Origin: Paraspadella gotoi
Lineage: Eukaryota > Chaetognatha
Direction of reading: 5' to 3'
NCBI GenBank assembly: GCA_051294375.1
Contig: CM119267.1
Location: 10,601,045 to 10,665,044 of the forward strand
Length of the DNA: 64,000 bases
The translations under genes were made by a program, and so were the position numbers. Below the pieces are notes generated by a model. The model was not told where the DNA came from. It ran no database searches and saw only the letters and a list, made by a program, of their open reading frames with translations. How positions within the stretch are numbered: the stretch's first letter is position 1; each line of letters begins with the position of its first letter. Below, one piece after another: positions 34,332 to 46,200 of the stretch.

Positions 34332-37300
34332 TTAGGCTTGGGATTCGACGGCGTCGCCCCTGGGATTCTTGACCACGTTTTCGGGGGTCGACGCGATGAC
34401 GACGTCGTTTTCCTCCAGGTCGGATGAGGAGGATTCGAAATCCTCTCGAGCCTCCCCGTTGATTTTGACGGGGCGAGGCGGCGCGGATCTCGACGTTTCG
34501 GGAAGAGGCGTCGCCGGGGCGGAAGGTATTTTCGATGCCCCGTCAGTCAAAGGTTCCGGCGGAAAAACTGACGGCGGGCTGGGCGGCGAGACGGGCGGCG
34601 GGTCGGGCGTCGGATCGGGCGCCGGAGAAATCGATTTGACATCTTCGTTGAAACCGGGATCTCTATCTTCGAAGGAAGGATTGGGCGAAGCGTCGCCTCT
34701 CTCCCATCCGTTTTCCTTGATGTCGAGAGGTTCGTAGGGGCCGTTTTGGCGGATGGAACCGTCGTCTTGAGCGTTTTCATCTTCATCGTCCGCGACGCCT
34801 CTTTTTCCATCCTCAAAATTCTCTTTCCCGTCTTTCTCATCCGCTTCAGTCTCCTCTTCATCTTCCTCCTCCTCCTCCTCCTCTCCTTTGGCCAACGGGG
34901 CGGCCGCGTCCACTTCGTCGGAGGCGACCGGTTTGATCTCGGCCTCCGGCGACTCTTCGGCGAGGGTGCCGTCGGTGGATTCTATGGAGCGCCATCGACG
35001 ACCGGCTTCTCTGAGGCTGCTGGGTTGGTAGTCGGAGCCACTGGCGCCGGATCCGGGGAGACTGGCGGCGCCGAGCGTCGAATTAAGGCGCGAATATTGC
35101 GACGCCGAGGAAGCGCCAATCTCCCCCCGAAGGAACCGGACTATCTTCTCCACGCAGGCGTCTTGATAATCGTGAATCCAGCGAACACCGTTATAGTAGC
35201 AAACCTGAGGTGTTAATTCAAACTCGTAAATTCAAACTCGTAAATTCCAACTCCACCAACCCACAAACTGAAAAAAAAACAAGGACGCCACTCATTCACC
35301 TTTCGTATATCCTCTGGCAGGCTTTCCGGCTGTGGCCATTCGAAGTCGTCGGTGATGGGAATGATGTTGCAGTCGCTTTGCAGCGCGGTGGCGATCTCCT
35401 TGTGCACCCAGTCGTTCTGTTCGTCGTCGCCGATGCACCGATCGAGAGCCTTGGGCGTCAGAACGAGCAGAAAGTGCTTGGCGGCTCGAACAGAGTTGAG
35501 GAGATTCTCGTCGAATTTTCCTGCCTCGAGCTTTTCGATGTCGATGAAGACGGTAAATCCGCGGAGTTGGAGGTGAACCTTGAGCAGACTCGCCAGTTGG
35601 GAGCCGTTGGATCGTCTGTAACTTATGAAAACGTCGATGTTTTTCACGAAGCGTTGGCCGGATTCGGAATCGCCGGCCTCGTCCGCGAGCATGCTGGACT
35701 CGCGCTCCTGGATGGCGCGGAGGATTAGCTTGCGGTGGAAGCCGTTCGAGATACCAATGTCCCGGTGGAGGTGGACGTCCTCCAGCAGGTTCAACTCGGA
35801 TTGATGAACGCCGTTGCGACAAAAGTCGTAGGTGTACTGGAAGCAAAAATATGCCATAAAACCATCACAATGACGACAAATAAAACATTTTCACCAACCT
35901 GGGTCATCATGGCGCCGACTTTCATGAGCCAATTGTCTATCTTGGTGTGGTCGCAAGAAGAATAGTCGCACTCCTGCTTTAGCTTGTTGAGGCATCTGAC
36001 GAAGCGCTTCCGGTGAATTCCGTTGATCATCCCGACATCGTCGCGCAGCTGGTCCTCGGTGATCTGGAGCAACAAATCGCCGTCAATGCGGCAGGCGAGG
36101 AAGGCCTGCGCGTACTCGGGAAACTCCAGCACACGGTCCACCCATGTGAAGACGTCGTTGACGGTCCACAGAGGCACCTGTTGCGACAAGTGGTGGGGAA
36201 TATCCTCGCCCAGAGTGCTGAGGGCTTTGGCCGCAAGCTTGGATGCCGTGTCGTTGGGGCAGGAGGCGACCTTCTGCAAGGCGGCAATCGCGCCGATGTT
36301 CTTGAGGACTTCGTGCTTACTCGACTTGCTCTTGATGGTGGCCTCCATGGCGAAATGAAAGGAAGCCAGGGACTGGGCCTCTTTGTTGGTCGAATCTAGC
36401 AGAGGTAAAAGACGGCGGAGCCACCCTTCTGACTGGCCGTGCTGGTGAACTCCGTCCGAGGCGGCGAACTCTCCGGGGTCGTGCTGAGTGATGAAGGGCT
36501 CGACGAGAGCGAGCGTTCCTGATTGCTCCACGGTGGCGGCGAACTCTTTGTTTGAAGCCAAGGTGCATATCGCGAGGCAGGCATAGTACTTCGTAATGTC
36601 GTCAGTAGAGAAGGCCAAGGGAAACAACCTGGGGAGCGAAAAAACAGATAGAAATATTAAAACAAAACAAGGAATACCTTTAATCGCTAATTGAGAGACT
36701 CACCAGGCGGGAACTTGTTTCTTGATCATCCTTTGTTGGTTTTCCACTCCTCCGTACATGGCCAAGTTAGCGAAGGCGATGGCGCATTGTCGGTTCGTCT
36801 CTTTATCGGAAGTAATACACCGATCCACGATCGAGTCCAGCCCCCCCAGCTTGATGACCCGATGGCAAGCGTCTTCGCTGTGCTTGAAGAGATTTCCTAG
36901 AATGCCGGTACCGATTCGAGAAACCTGGACGTCTCCGCGAGTTATGCTGAAGTTTACGACGGGATTAAGGCCTTCTTTGACGACGAAGTCGCGGTTGTTG
37001 GCCGTGAGCGACTGTTCGATGACGCGAGCGGAATCGAGTCGCATGTCCTTCCGCTTGTCGTCAACTTTGGAGATAAGGATGTCGAGGCCGCCGGAGTCGC
37101 GCAGCAACTCGCACAGAACCATGGCGACGTCGCGGCCGTGAAGGGGAGTTGCCCAGGCGCTGCGCATGGCTTTGTGCATATCGGAAAGGGCACGACGCTG
37201 CAAAAAGAAGCGACATTTATACATTAATTGTCTTCAGATTACTTGAACCTCCTGATCGAAGACTCGCCTGCTCCTTATAACTTCCATCCCGCAAAACAGT

Positions 37301-40148
37301 CACACCGATCTTTATGGTGGTCGAATATTTCTCAACTAAGGCGTCAAAGGAATCGTCTCCTTCGCCGTCTTCGCTGATGCAACGGCTGTTGAGCGTTATC
37401 TTTAACGGGCTTCCGCGATTAGTTCCCATCAGATTAAGCTGAGCTCCTGCGCACGAAAGAAATAACCAAAAAAAAATCACAATCTCAAAAACAACGAAGA
37501 AGAGAGAGATGATGTGCGTAAAAATCGGTTGCTTCACTTTTAAAAGCCGACAATAAATCAATTGTTATAATAATTGAAATGCTTCAAATAAAGATGTTAC
37601 AACCGGTTTTTAAATCACATTTTATCTTTCGTTTCGGGATGTAGCGTTTCGGGGGGAATTCACAATCTGTGACTAAATTTCAAGCATAAAAAGTTCTTTA
37701 TCCTTTTCAGACTAATGCCAAATAAATTGCGGGTGTCGTGGGGGAAAGAAATAATGTGGAAGAACTAGAAACGAAACCTCCGCAAAGCAACGCGAAACTA
37801 CAAATCTTTTTTTCCCCCCGAGAAAAAAAGGTCGAACGCAGAAGGAATAAAATCGAAATCTTGGTGGAGACGATGGCCGATGGCAAAAAACCGGATTCGT
37901 CTTCCGAATTTCGAGATTTCGTTCCGAAATAAAATCGCTACGATATAAGCTTGTAAGAGATTGACGGCTTTCGTCTTTCGTCTGTTTTTCTTCGAATATG
38001 ATAATCATAATGATATGTGTTTCGATTCGTTTTAATCCTTTCTTAGTTAAAAAGTGAAACCGACACATAATTTTATTGGTTCTAGAGAGTGGAGAGCCCG
38101 ACTACCTTGAAGGGGGGTAAGGTCGTATGGTCGTACAAAGAGACAGATAAAACTAACTCATTAAAAGGGCCTACGTTCGCTCTTATTTTTATTCTCTCTT
38201 ATTTTATCTTGTGTTCTTTTTTGCTGCCAGTAATGCTCGGGAGAGGAAAAAGCGAAAATTTCAGGCAACCGTGAGAGGAATATGATGCGAAAAACTAAGA
38301 CGAGTACCTGGGACGAGAAGGGTATCGATCCCTATTCAAGGGAACGTCGGAAAAACGAAACAATATCTTTAAAGTTTTTCATGTTCAAATTAAATTGAAA
38401 TTACGATGCTACGCTAAACGTACCGGTGGAAGCCTGACGCAAAGTTCCGGACGCTTTGATGACGCGCGACGTTGACGACGAGGAGGACGAAGAAGTCGAG
38501 GACGAAGTCACCGCGCTCTGGAGATACCGAGGCAAAAACCACATTGTATATTATATAATGTATAATGATGGTAAACAAACAAATATTGCGAAGACCACCT
38601 GCTGAAAACTCTTGGCGGTGGAAGTAGTTTGCGAAACGGCCTCCAAAGAGGTCGACGTCTTCGTGGCTTCCGCGGTCTTCGTCGCCCTCGATTCCGCGGA
38701 TGACGTCATGAAAGTCGACGAGGATGACGACGACGACGACTGCTTCTCAATCTTCGCCGACTTGCACTTGAGATAAAGAGGCGGGAGGGAGGAAGAGAGG
38801 GATAATAAGAGGAAAGATGAAGAGCGATAATTGCGTCGTAACGAAAGAAAAACTAATCTCTCGCGTACGGTATTTATTACTATATGATATTATATATTAA
38901 GGTGGCAAAGCGAATCATCGAGATAATTGGAGCAATGAGTTTCTCATTTTTTTTTTGATTGCACGCAGGATAATACAATCTTACCATTGAACAAGAGCAT
39001 CCCTGCAAAGTGAGGTGGGACATGGAAAGGGAAGGGGTAATTTGAAAGGAAGCGAAATATATTGAACGAATCAACGGAAGAAATCTCGCAATTCCCTTTA
39101 AAAAGTTATCAAAAAAAAAAAAATCGAGGAGAGATTGGGCCTGAGGAGACCAACACCAACGCCTCACCTCTTTGATGGAAGATTCCACTTTGGACGAGGA
39201 GATGGATTCCCTGGTGGTGGCGACGGCGCTCGACTCTTCGGCAGAGGCCGTTGATTTAAAGGCGCTGGAAGACGAGGTGGAGGAGGTCGTCGCCGTCTGC
39301 TGAGACGTCGTCGTCTTTTCGAAACTCCCGGAAACGGCCTAAGGCGGTGATAGGTGAATGTGGAAACAACCAAAGGATAATTTTCAATGAAATTTTTCAT
39401 TTAATTTTGGAAATTCTTATTTATGATGCATAACGCAGTCTCTGACCTCGACCACTTTTGTGGTTGCATCGGAAGACGACATAGCGACCGTTTCATCCGA
39501 CTTGGTCTTGAGACTGAGGCTTTGGGAGGCGTCGACGTTAAGAGCACGAAGGCTGGCCTGAACGAGCAAGTCATCTTCTGCAGAGGACGGAGCCACAATA
39601 TTCTTCGGTGGAGGGGGCGTGGTCGGCGGGATGGTGTTGTTGTTGTCGGAGGTGGTAATTGGGTCGGGGGACGGCGAAGCCGTCGGCGCGACGATCGGTT
39701 GTTCGGAAGATCGATTCGTTGTCTTGGAAAGTTTGGAGCCGGAGGCGGTGGACTCCGATTTGGCCGAGATGGCGGAGGTCGAGTTGCTTTGACGCTTGGA
39801 AATTTGGCCGAAGCAGCCGATGGCAGAATCCACGTCATCCTCGCCGTCGTTGACGGCGCCGCGGTCGAAAGGTGAGCAGCCGACGCCGCTAGGAGCTTGC
39901 GGGGAAGTTAGATCTGGGGGTGGGGGCGGGGCGCCGGCGTTGGAACGGCCCGGAACGGAATCTCCCTCGACGTCGCTGAAGGCGTGCGGGTCGAGTTCGT
40001 CTTCACTGTCCCCATAACCGGGGCTGTAGGGATCGGAGGTCCCCCCGGTCTTGGAACAGACGCCGCCCGAGCGCGTCACTTTCATCTTGAAGGAGAGGGG
40101 CGAGGAGGGAGAGTCATTGGGGCGCGGAGGATCCTTCGAAGACGCCAT
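34332..40148 (-). CDS. SARM1: SARM1/Ect4-type NAD+ hydrolase, 9 exons
   Basis: Exons 40148-39447, 39338-39168, 38760-38599, 38517-38424, 37446-37268, 37197-36704, 36628-35899, 35836-35300 and 35204-34332 give 1313 aa. The ATG at 40148 follows an in-frame stop. Residues 1-375 are disordered, Pro/Ser-rich, with poly-Ser coded by TCG runs. About 380-690 is the autoinhibitory ARM region ([24 protein letters not shown]). Two SAM domains follow ([17 protein letters not shown]; then exon 8 start). TIR is about 910-1050 ([37 protein letters not shown], with Glu991 as the catalytic Glu). In the family this enzyme cleaves NAD+ when its ARM region senses a raised NMN/NAD+ ratio, driving axon degeneration, and it also acts in immune signalling. 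A 260-residue acidic tail follows the TIR, as in fly Ect4. The exon 5-6 intron appears to be GC-AG. Confidence 0.93.
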
Positions 40149-40567
40149 CCTGGCGACGCGGAGAAGCGACGGCGGCTTCGGCGGGCTCGTTTCTAAGCGA
40201 AGAGGGGGCTGCAGCGGTCGGTGCGGAAGAAGAACGGGGTTCGTCGAGGTTCTTCTCGATCTTGGAAGGGACGCTGGCAGCGCGAAGACCTTCGGCGGCG
40301 GCGACGACGGCACGATTCAAGGCGGCACCTCCGAGTCGGCAGCAACCGGGAGCGGCGCGAGCGGCCGGAGCGTCGCCGCCGACTGAGAGAGAAGAGAGGC
40401 GAGCGGCGGGACGAGAGCAACGATTATGTTCCAACAGAAAAGGCATAATCGTGGTCGGGGATAAAATAAGAAGCGATCGAATCGGGCGGAAAAGAGGAGA
40501 AATCGTGGGAGAGGAAACAGGTAGGAGATTCAAGCGATTCCAGAGACATCGATTTTTTTTCTTCCTC

Positions 40568-40609
<42 letters not shown>

Positions 40610-41941
40610 TCTTAATCTCGTTATTTCGCTTCTCGTAAGGAGATCGCGTCAATCATTCGTGCAAAATCGCCAAAAAGGTGCGGAGCTAGGTCTTTGGTTT
40701 TTGTTCCTTTTTTTGGTGGGTAACACGTGTGTGTGTAAAATATATAATGGTATGCGGCTTTAATCTCAACGCACTAAAACGTATTTAAACACTTCAAAAT
40801 TAAGAAAGAAAGAGGTGCTCCAGGAAAATAAGTGCGGTTTTATATCCAAAATTTAGTTTCAAAGTAAATTTTTTGGCTACTACGTGGGACTTCAAAAAGA
40901 AAAAAATATAAAAAAGCGTCTCGAGGAAAAAAAAAATATATCCGAAACAAAACAAGTTACCTTCCAGTTGGTTACAAAGTCGAGCGATTATTAGTCATTG
41001 ATTTCGAGGGCAAACAGCTTTGGAGTTGAACACAAGAGTCAAATCGGAGTCGTAACCCGATTTTACGAGCAAAGAGAGAGGGAAAAAGCTTTGTTATATA
41101 TCCCTCGTTCGAAAAATCCATTTTATATTTTTACCCTTTTGGAACACACACAAAAAAAAACAATTTGGAAAGAAATTTACGGAACAGTACCAGTTACGAA
41201 TGGAGCGACGTCTGGTAAACTGGATGTGATCGCAAGGTAAATTCTTTGGGGTCCTATTGTTGGAGAAGAAAATTACAGGCACAGAGTTCATTCTCTCCAA
41301 AGAATGCGTGGTTTCCGCTCCGATTTTTAATTCGCGATCGAAAGGCGCTGAAAAAGTTGTTTACCGAGATTTCATGTCACCCACTTAACGGAGTTCAACT
41401 CTGCCAAAGGAAGAACGAGACTATCACCACTATATTAGTACACAAAAAAAATAACAGCTGCATTGCATTATACGATATTCGACTTAGTTATGGCGAAAGA
41501 CTTTACCGATTAAGACTATGTAAGAAGATAATTAGGAAAAATATCCATTTAATTACGTATATTCAAATTATTTTTTTAGAGACTAGAAAAATAGTAAAGT
41601 TGAAGAATGCGTGAAGGATAGTTTAAAATAATTTCAACTTAACAAAAAATGGAAAAACAAATATCGTCGCGTGTTCAATAAAAAAGATAGAAAAAAAGGC
41701 AATAACTTTTGTGAGGTTAAGGAATGAACCAAAGGCGAATCGAGCTTGACGGCGATGAACACAAAATCCGGATGTTGGCGCATAATATATAATTAAAAGA
41801 ATTTAGAAAGAACATCGAATGAGGAAAGAACAAAGGGAAAACAAAAGAGGGAATAAAAAAAGCATGAAAAACTCAACAGTCATCGCTGAAAAAGGGGGCC
41901 GGGAATTAGGTACGATCCCAGTTTACTTTTTTTTTGTTGCT

Positions 41942-42033
<92 letters not shown>
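40149..42033. other. SARM1 5' flank and AP2S1 3' flank
   Basis: On the minus strand, CTCTCTTCTCTCTCAG at 40386-40401 is a possible 3' splice site upstream of the SARM1 ATG. A run of about 38 T (about 40571-40608) follows further upstream. 40.6-41.9 kb is AT-rich without a supported gene. Confidence 0.55.
41943..42033. repeat. (CT)n microsatellite next to the AP2S1 stop
   Basis: CT array of about 90 nt that starts about 9 nt beyond the AP2S1 stop codon, so a GA run begins the 3' UTR. Confidence 0.97.
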
Positions 42034-42039
<6 letters not shown>

Positions 42040-42042
42040 CTT

Positions 42043-42471
42043 CTATTCGAGCGAAGAGAGCATGAGTAACTGTTTGAGAACTTTGGTTTGACTCGTTTCC
42101 CTGATCTCGCCGGCGAGGAACATCTCGTCGACGACCGAGTAGACCTTGTAAAAATTGAAGACAAGGTCGAGTTCGCAGACGTTATGGAAGTATTCGTTGA
42201 GGACCTCGACGAAGTTGTGAATTGCCTCGAGGTACATGAGGTTGTTGTCGCCCACGTCGACGCAAATGCAAAAGTAGAGTCCGGCGTATCGTCGGTAAAC
42301 GATCTTAAAATTGCGGAACTCCACAAAGTTGGTGTGCTTGGCGTCGCGGACGGTGACGCAGGCGTGGACCTCCTCGATCAACTTCTGTTTTTCGTCGTCG
42401 TCGAAGTTCATGTACCACTTGGCGAGGCGCGTTTTTCCCGCGCGATTTTGGATCAGGATGAAGCGAATCAT
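42043..42471 (-). CDS. AP2S1: AP-2 complex subunit sigma
   Basis: A single uninterrupted exon of 142 aa, the same length as the vertebrate protein. It begins [20 protein letters not shown] and runs through [19 protein letters not shown] and [19 protein letters not shown] to the stop, matching the small sigma adaptin family at high identity. In the AP-2 clathrin adaptor at the plasma membrane it recognises dileucine sorting signals and stabilises the core. An in-frame upstream extension exists but lacks an ATG and is not family-like. A pyrimidine-rich CT run and GAC triplets lie just upstream of the ATG. Confidence 0.97.
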   Translation of the reverse strand: MIRFILIQNRAGKTRLAKWYMNFDDDEKQKLIEEVHACVTVRDAKHTNFVEFRNFKIVYRRYAGLYFCICVDVGDNNLMYLEAIHNFVEVLNEYFHNVCELDLVFNFYKVYSVVDEMFLAGEIRETSQTKVLKQLLMLSSLE

Positions 42472-43266
42472 CGTCGTCGTCGTCCAAGGGGGAGAGAGAG
42501 AGAGAGAGGATATTTTTCCCTCAGTCGACAATTTATAGGCGTTGGGGGCAAAGTTGGTGATTTTGAGAGGAAAAGAAAACTAGAGATTCTTCGAAGACGT
42601 TTATGAATGAGATCTGAAAGGAGGCGATGAAAGCAAACGTTAAAAAAATTACTAGCGTCAGCAAACAAAAAGTAAAAAAAATGATCGAAAACTCGAAAGC
42701 CAGATTAGGGCCGATTTAATCAAAAATATTTACCATAACATTGAGGAAAATATTCTATTATATTTAGAACAGTAGTGAACTCAAAATACCATCTGATTTT
42801 CGAAAATTTAGCAGTGCAAAGGCATGCGAAAACACTATTCGCAATCAACTTTAATATTAGAAGAGAAAATAAACACTTCAATGTGAATTGTTCAACAACT
42901 CACGTATTTATTTTCACAATAAAAAATATAAAATTTTTAAAAAAATTTATTAAGTTAAAAATGAACAATGATAGAACTACATATGTGTAGTTATCAAAAT
43001 AAAAACGAAAATGTTACGTTTAGTATATTAATTAACAGTGATAACCAGGAGTATGAACGCCCTGATACCACAATGACTACTCGAAGCCTTATTCCAAAAA
43101 AAAAAAAACAATTCTTAGAATTTTACCACAGATTTGTTTTCTTCAAGTCAACTTACAAAAAAATAGAAATCGTCCTTATAGGTGGGATTAGTGCTAATAA
43201 CAAACAGTGAGCTTTTTTGTTTTTAAACAAAGAAAAAACTGAAAAATTTAATGACTTTAAAACACT
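42472..43266. other. AT-rich gap between SLX4 and AP2S1
   Basis: 795 nt, AT-rich. Nothing recognisable except a short CT run 17-35 nt upstream of the AP2S1 ATG. Confidence 0.6.
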
Positions 43267-46200
43267 TCAGACCCGTTTTCTCTGAGATTCCTTTTTCTTT
43301 TTGAATCGTTCCTGCCTTTTTTCGGCTTTTTCCTTCCTCCGCTCCCCCGTTTTAGTGTTCTTCATCGTGAATTGAATGCCCATGTCGTCGAGCCAATTAA
43401 TAGTGACCCCCTTGTTGCACCTTATCCCGGAACCCCTGACTTTAGAGTGAAAATCTTCAAAGTCCACGGGTTCATAGCTCAGAACGCGCTGGTAGAGGTT
43501 TTTGTCTTTCGTCACGAATTCGAATATGGATTTTTTGACGATTTCCTCCTTGGTCAATTGCGTGGTGGTAGTCGCGTCTTCGTCTTCCCTGTCCTGCAAG
43601 TACGACTCCTCCAAAAACTCCGGAACTGGAACGAGGTAGTCATCCTCATCGCTGGAAAAATCTTCCCTCGCGACTGAAATCGCCGAAGTCGCCGATGACG
43701 TGGGCGCTTGAGACGTCGACGCCGACGACTGCAACCGGGAGGTCCGCGGAGATTCGACGAAAGTCTTCTCGTACTCACTATCAGTTTCGTATTGGTGCAT
43801 TTTGTCGAAGAGATCTTCAGCAACCTTGACCAATTGGTTTTTGCGCAGATTTTGACGAACGCCGTACTTGGAGAGGTGGACCTTCAATTCCGGAGTCGCC
43901 ATGTTGTCGTAGCGGGGTTTTGGCGTGAAGGGCGACGGGGGAGGCTTTTTCTTCTTTCCCCCGTTCAAAATTCTGCGCGCAATGGATTCGTGACTGGCGG
44001 GCACGTCCGAAGGAGATCGGGAAGAGCATCGTCCCGCAAGATTCGAATCGGCGGAGGTTTGGTCGGTCGGAGTCGTACGGGCAGAGCGAGGTTTGAATGT
44101 AGGCGATCGAGTCGATCCACGCTCGGCCGTTGGCGAATCGCGATCAAGAAGCGATAAACGGTTGGATCTACGGGTGGCCGGCGTCGAGGCAGACGGAAAA
44201 TCGGCCAGATCGTCGAAGGAGTCTTCCCAGTACGTAGGATCGAAACAATTCGTCTTAAGCGAACTGGAATACGAGATCGTTGGCGTTTCAGTCTCAACTT
44301 TTTTAGGATTTTCTTCGGAAATTCGAGTCTCCGCCGAAGCCGACGAAGTTCGTCCGAGTAATTTCGATCGCCGAAACTTGAACGCATTTTTGGCCTCGTT
44401 GATGCGACGCAAGTCTAAGCCGTCGTCGTCGTCTTCCTTGATTCTTTTCGACACCGAATCAAGGACGCTACTAGAAGAGCGCTTACGCTTTTTCGCGTCT
44501 CCCTTCACACGGGCTGGTTGAGACGGCATGAACTTTTCCTTTCTGTTCGCGGCGTCACTCCCGACGCCACCTCTTTCGTCGTCGGGTCGTCCGTTGTCGA
44601 CGTCATCCCAAAAGTCTTCCCCGTAACGAAAAGCGTCTTCCTCGTGGTGAATAAGATCGTCGGAGGTCAAGTCGATGTCTTCCGTTTGGACGAAACTTCG
44701 TCCGCCTCCATCGCGTAGGTGAGAAAGGTCGAAGCTGATCGTGGGTCCAGATTGAGACCCGCTAACGGTCGCATTGGTCGCACTGAAGGAATATCTGGGA
44801 ACGGAGTGTTGAGGCTTGGAGGGACATTGACCGCCATAGGGGGATAGGGGCTGAGAAAGAGGAACCTCGGGAAGATCGTCTGATTCAAGATCTTCTAATG
44901 AACTTTTCGTTGAGTTTATTTTACGCTCGTCATGATCTTCTTCCATAAAATCAAGAGTTTTCTTCGCAGTTTTTGTCAATGCACTGGACGCGTTATTATC
45001 TTTGGATGGTGGAGAAACCAAGACTATTATGTTATTTTCCTTTTCATATCGAGATATTGGCGTTCTAGATATTTTCCGCCGGGCAGTTGTAGGGGTATCC
45101 GTGGATCGAGACGAACGACGACCGCTGCTCGGTCGTGAACAGGAAATTTCATCGCCGCGCCACGTGGATTCCGGCTGAATGCGGAGCAACAATCGATTAG
45201 AGCTCGAGGGCGAGGAAGAAAAACCTTTCGAAGAAGTTGGGGTCTCTGTCGGTGGGCTTTCGTTTCGGCTCACATTATATTCCTCAAGATTCAATTTCGT
45301 CAAAGAAATAAAAGGATTTAAACAAAGGTCGATCGGTGCCTCCGACGAAAGTAGTTTGTTGTCGGAATTGGTCGAGAGTCTAGTCGATTTTTTCTCCATC
45401 GTCTCGACGACTTGAGTTTTGGAAAATCTCTCGCATCGCGATTCCGAACGAGAAAACTTAACATCGACGACTAATTTTGGTTCGGTCGTCGCATTTTCGC
45501 GATAATCTCTAAATTCTCCTTTTGGAGTTTCCGGCGTTTGGGTTAAATCGACGAAGTCCTGATGTTTCGCGTCAGCCGATGGTGAAGAAACATCTCGAGA
45601 CTTAGACCGTCGACTGCGGCGAGGAAGAAATCTGGCATCGTCGTCCACGGGGCGAACAGACGAAGAGTGACAGAGTTCCCGCGAAGACACGCAGCGATTT
45701 TCGCGAGTGTCGCGGCGACGCTGAGACCTGAGAATAAGTTAAGGCTAAGGAACATCGAACCTCAATCGCGGTGTAAAACTAAGTCTGCGGTTATTTTTCC
45801 TGCAACGGACCTTTTGGTTGGAGTAGTTATGTCTGGCGATAACCTCTCGACCATAACAATAGGACAGGGCGGGCCCGAGATAGATTTCACTTCTTCGTCT
45901 CCGAACAAGTCAGGACTGGAGGAAACGTTGCTCACTCGTTCACTTTGAGATTTCGAGGAAATATTGTGACTCAAGCTAAATGGACTATTTTGATTTTCGT
46001 CCTTTACGGGCGACTCTACGATCGAAACGTCTTGAGAATTCTTACCCGAGTAAATCACACTTAAAACAGCCTCACGATTATCCGGATGCCGAGCTTCATC
46101 GGGGGATTTTCGATTACTAAACCCTTTGGTGATCAACGAAATTTTTTCAGCTTCTTCGACATAATCCCCGATTTCGGCTTTTGAGAAGTTGGCCGGTTTT

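Noticed and set aside
34369-35216. Plus-strand frames over SARM1
   Set aside because: Shadows of the last SARM1 exon, which continues the TIR domain in phase.
40149-40313. 55-residue extension of SARM1 exon 1
   Set aside because: It begins with GTG directly after an in-frame TGA, so the ATG at 40148 is the first possible start.
40571-40608. Run of about 38 T as evidence of a retrocopy
   Set aside because: No gene-like sequence or target-site duplication adjoins it, so it is only a homopolymer.
42472-42531. 20-residue N-terminal extension of AP2S1
   Set aside because: It has no ATG and the family starts exactly at MIRFILIQ.
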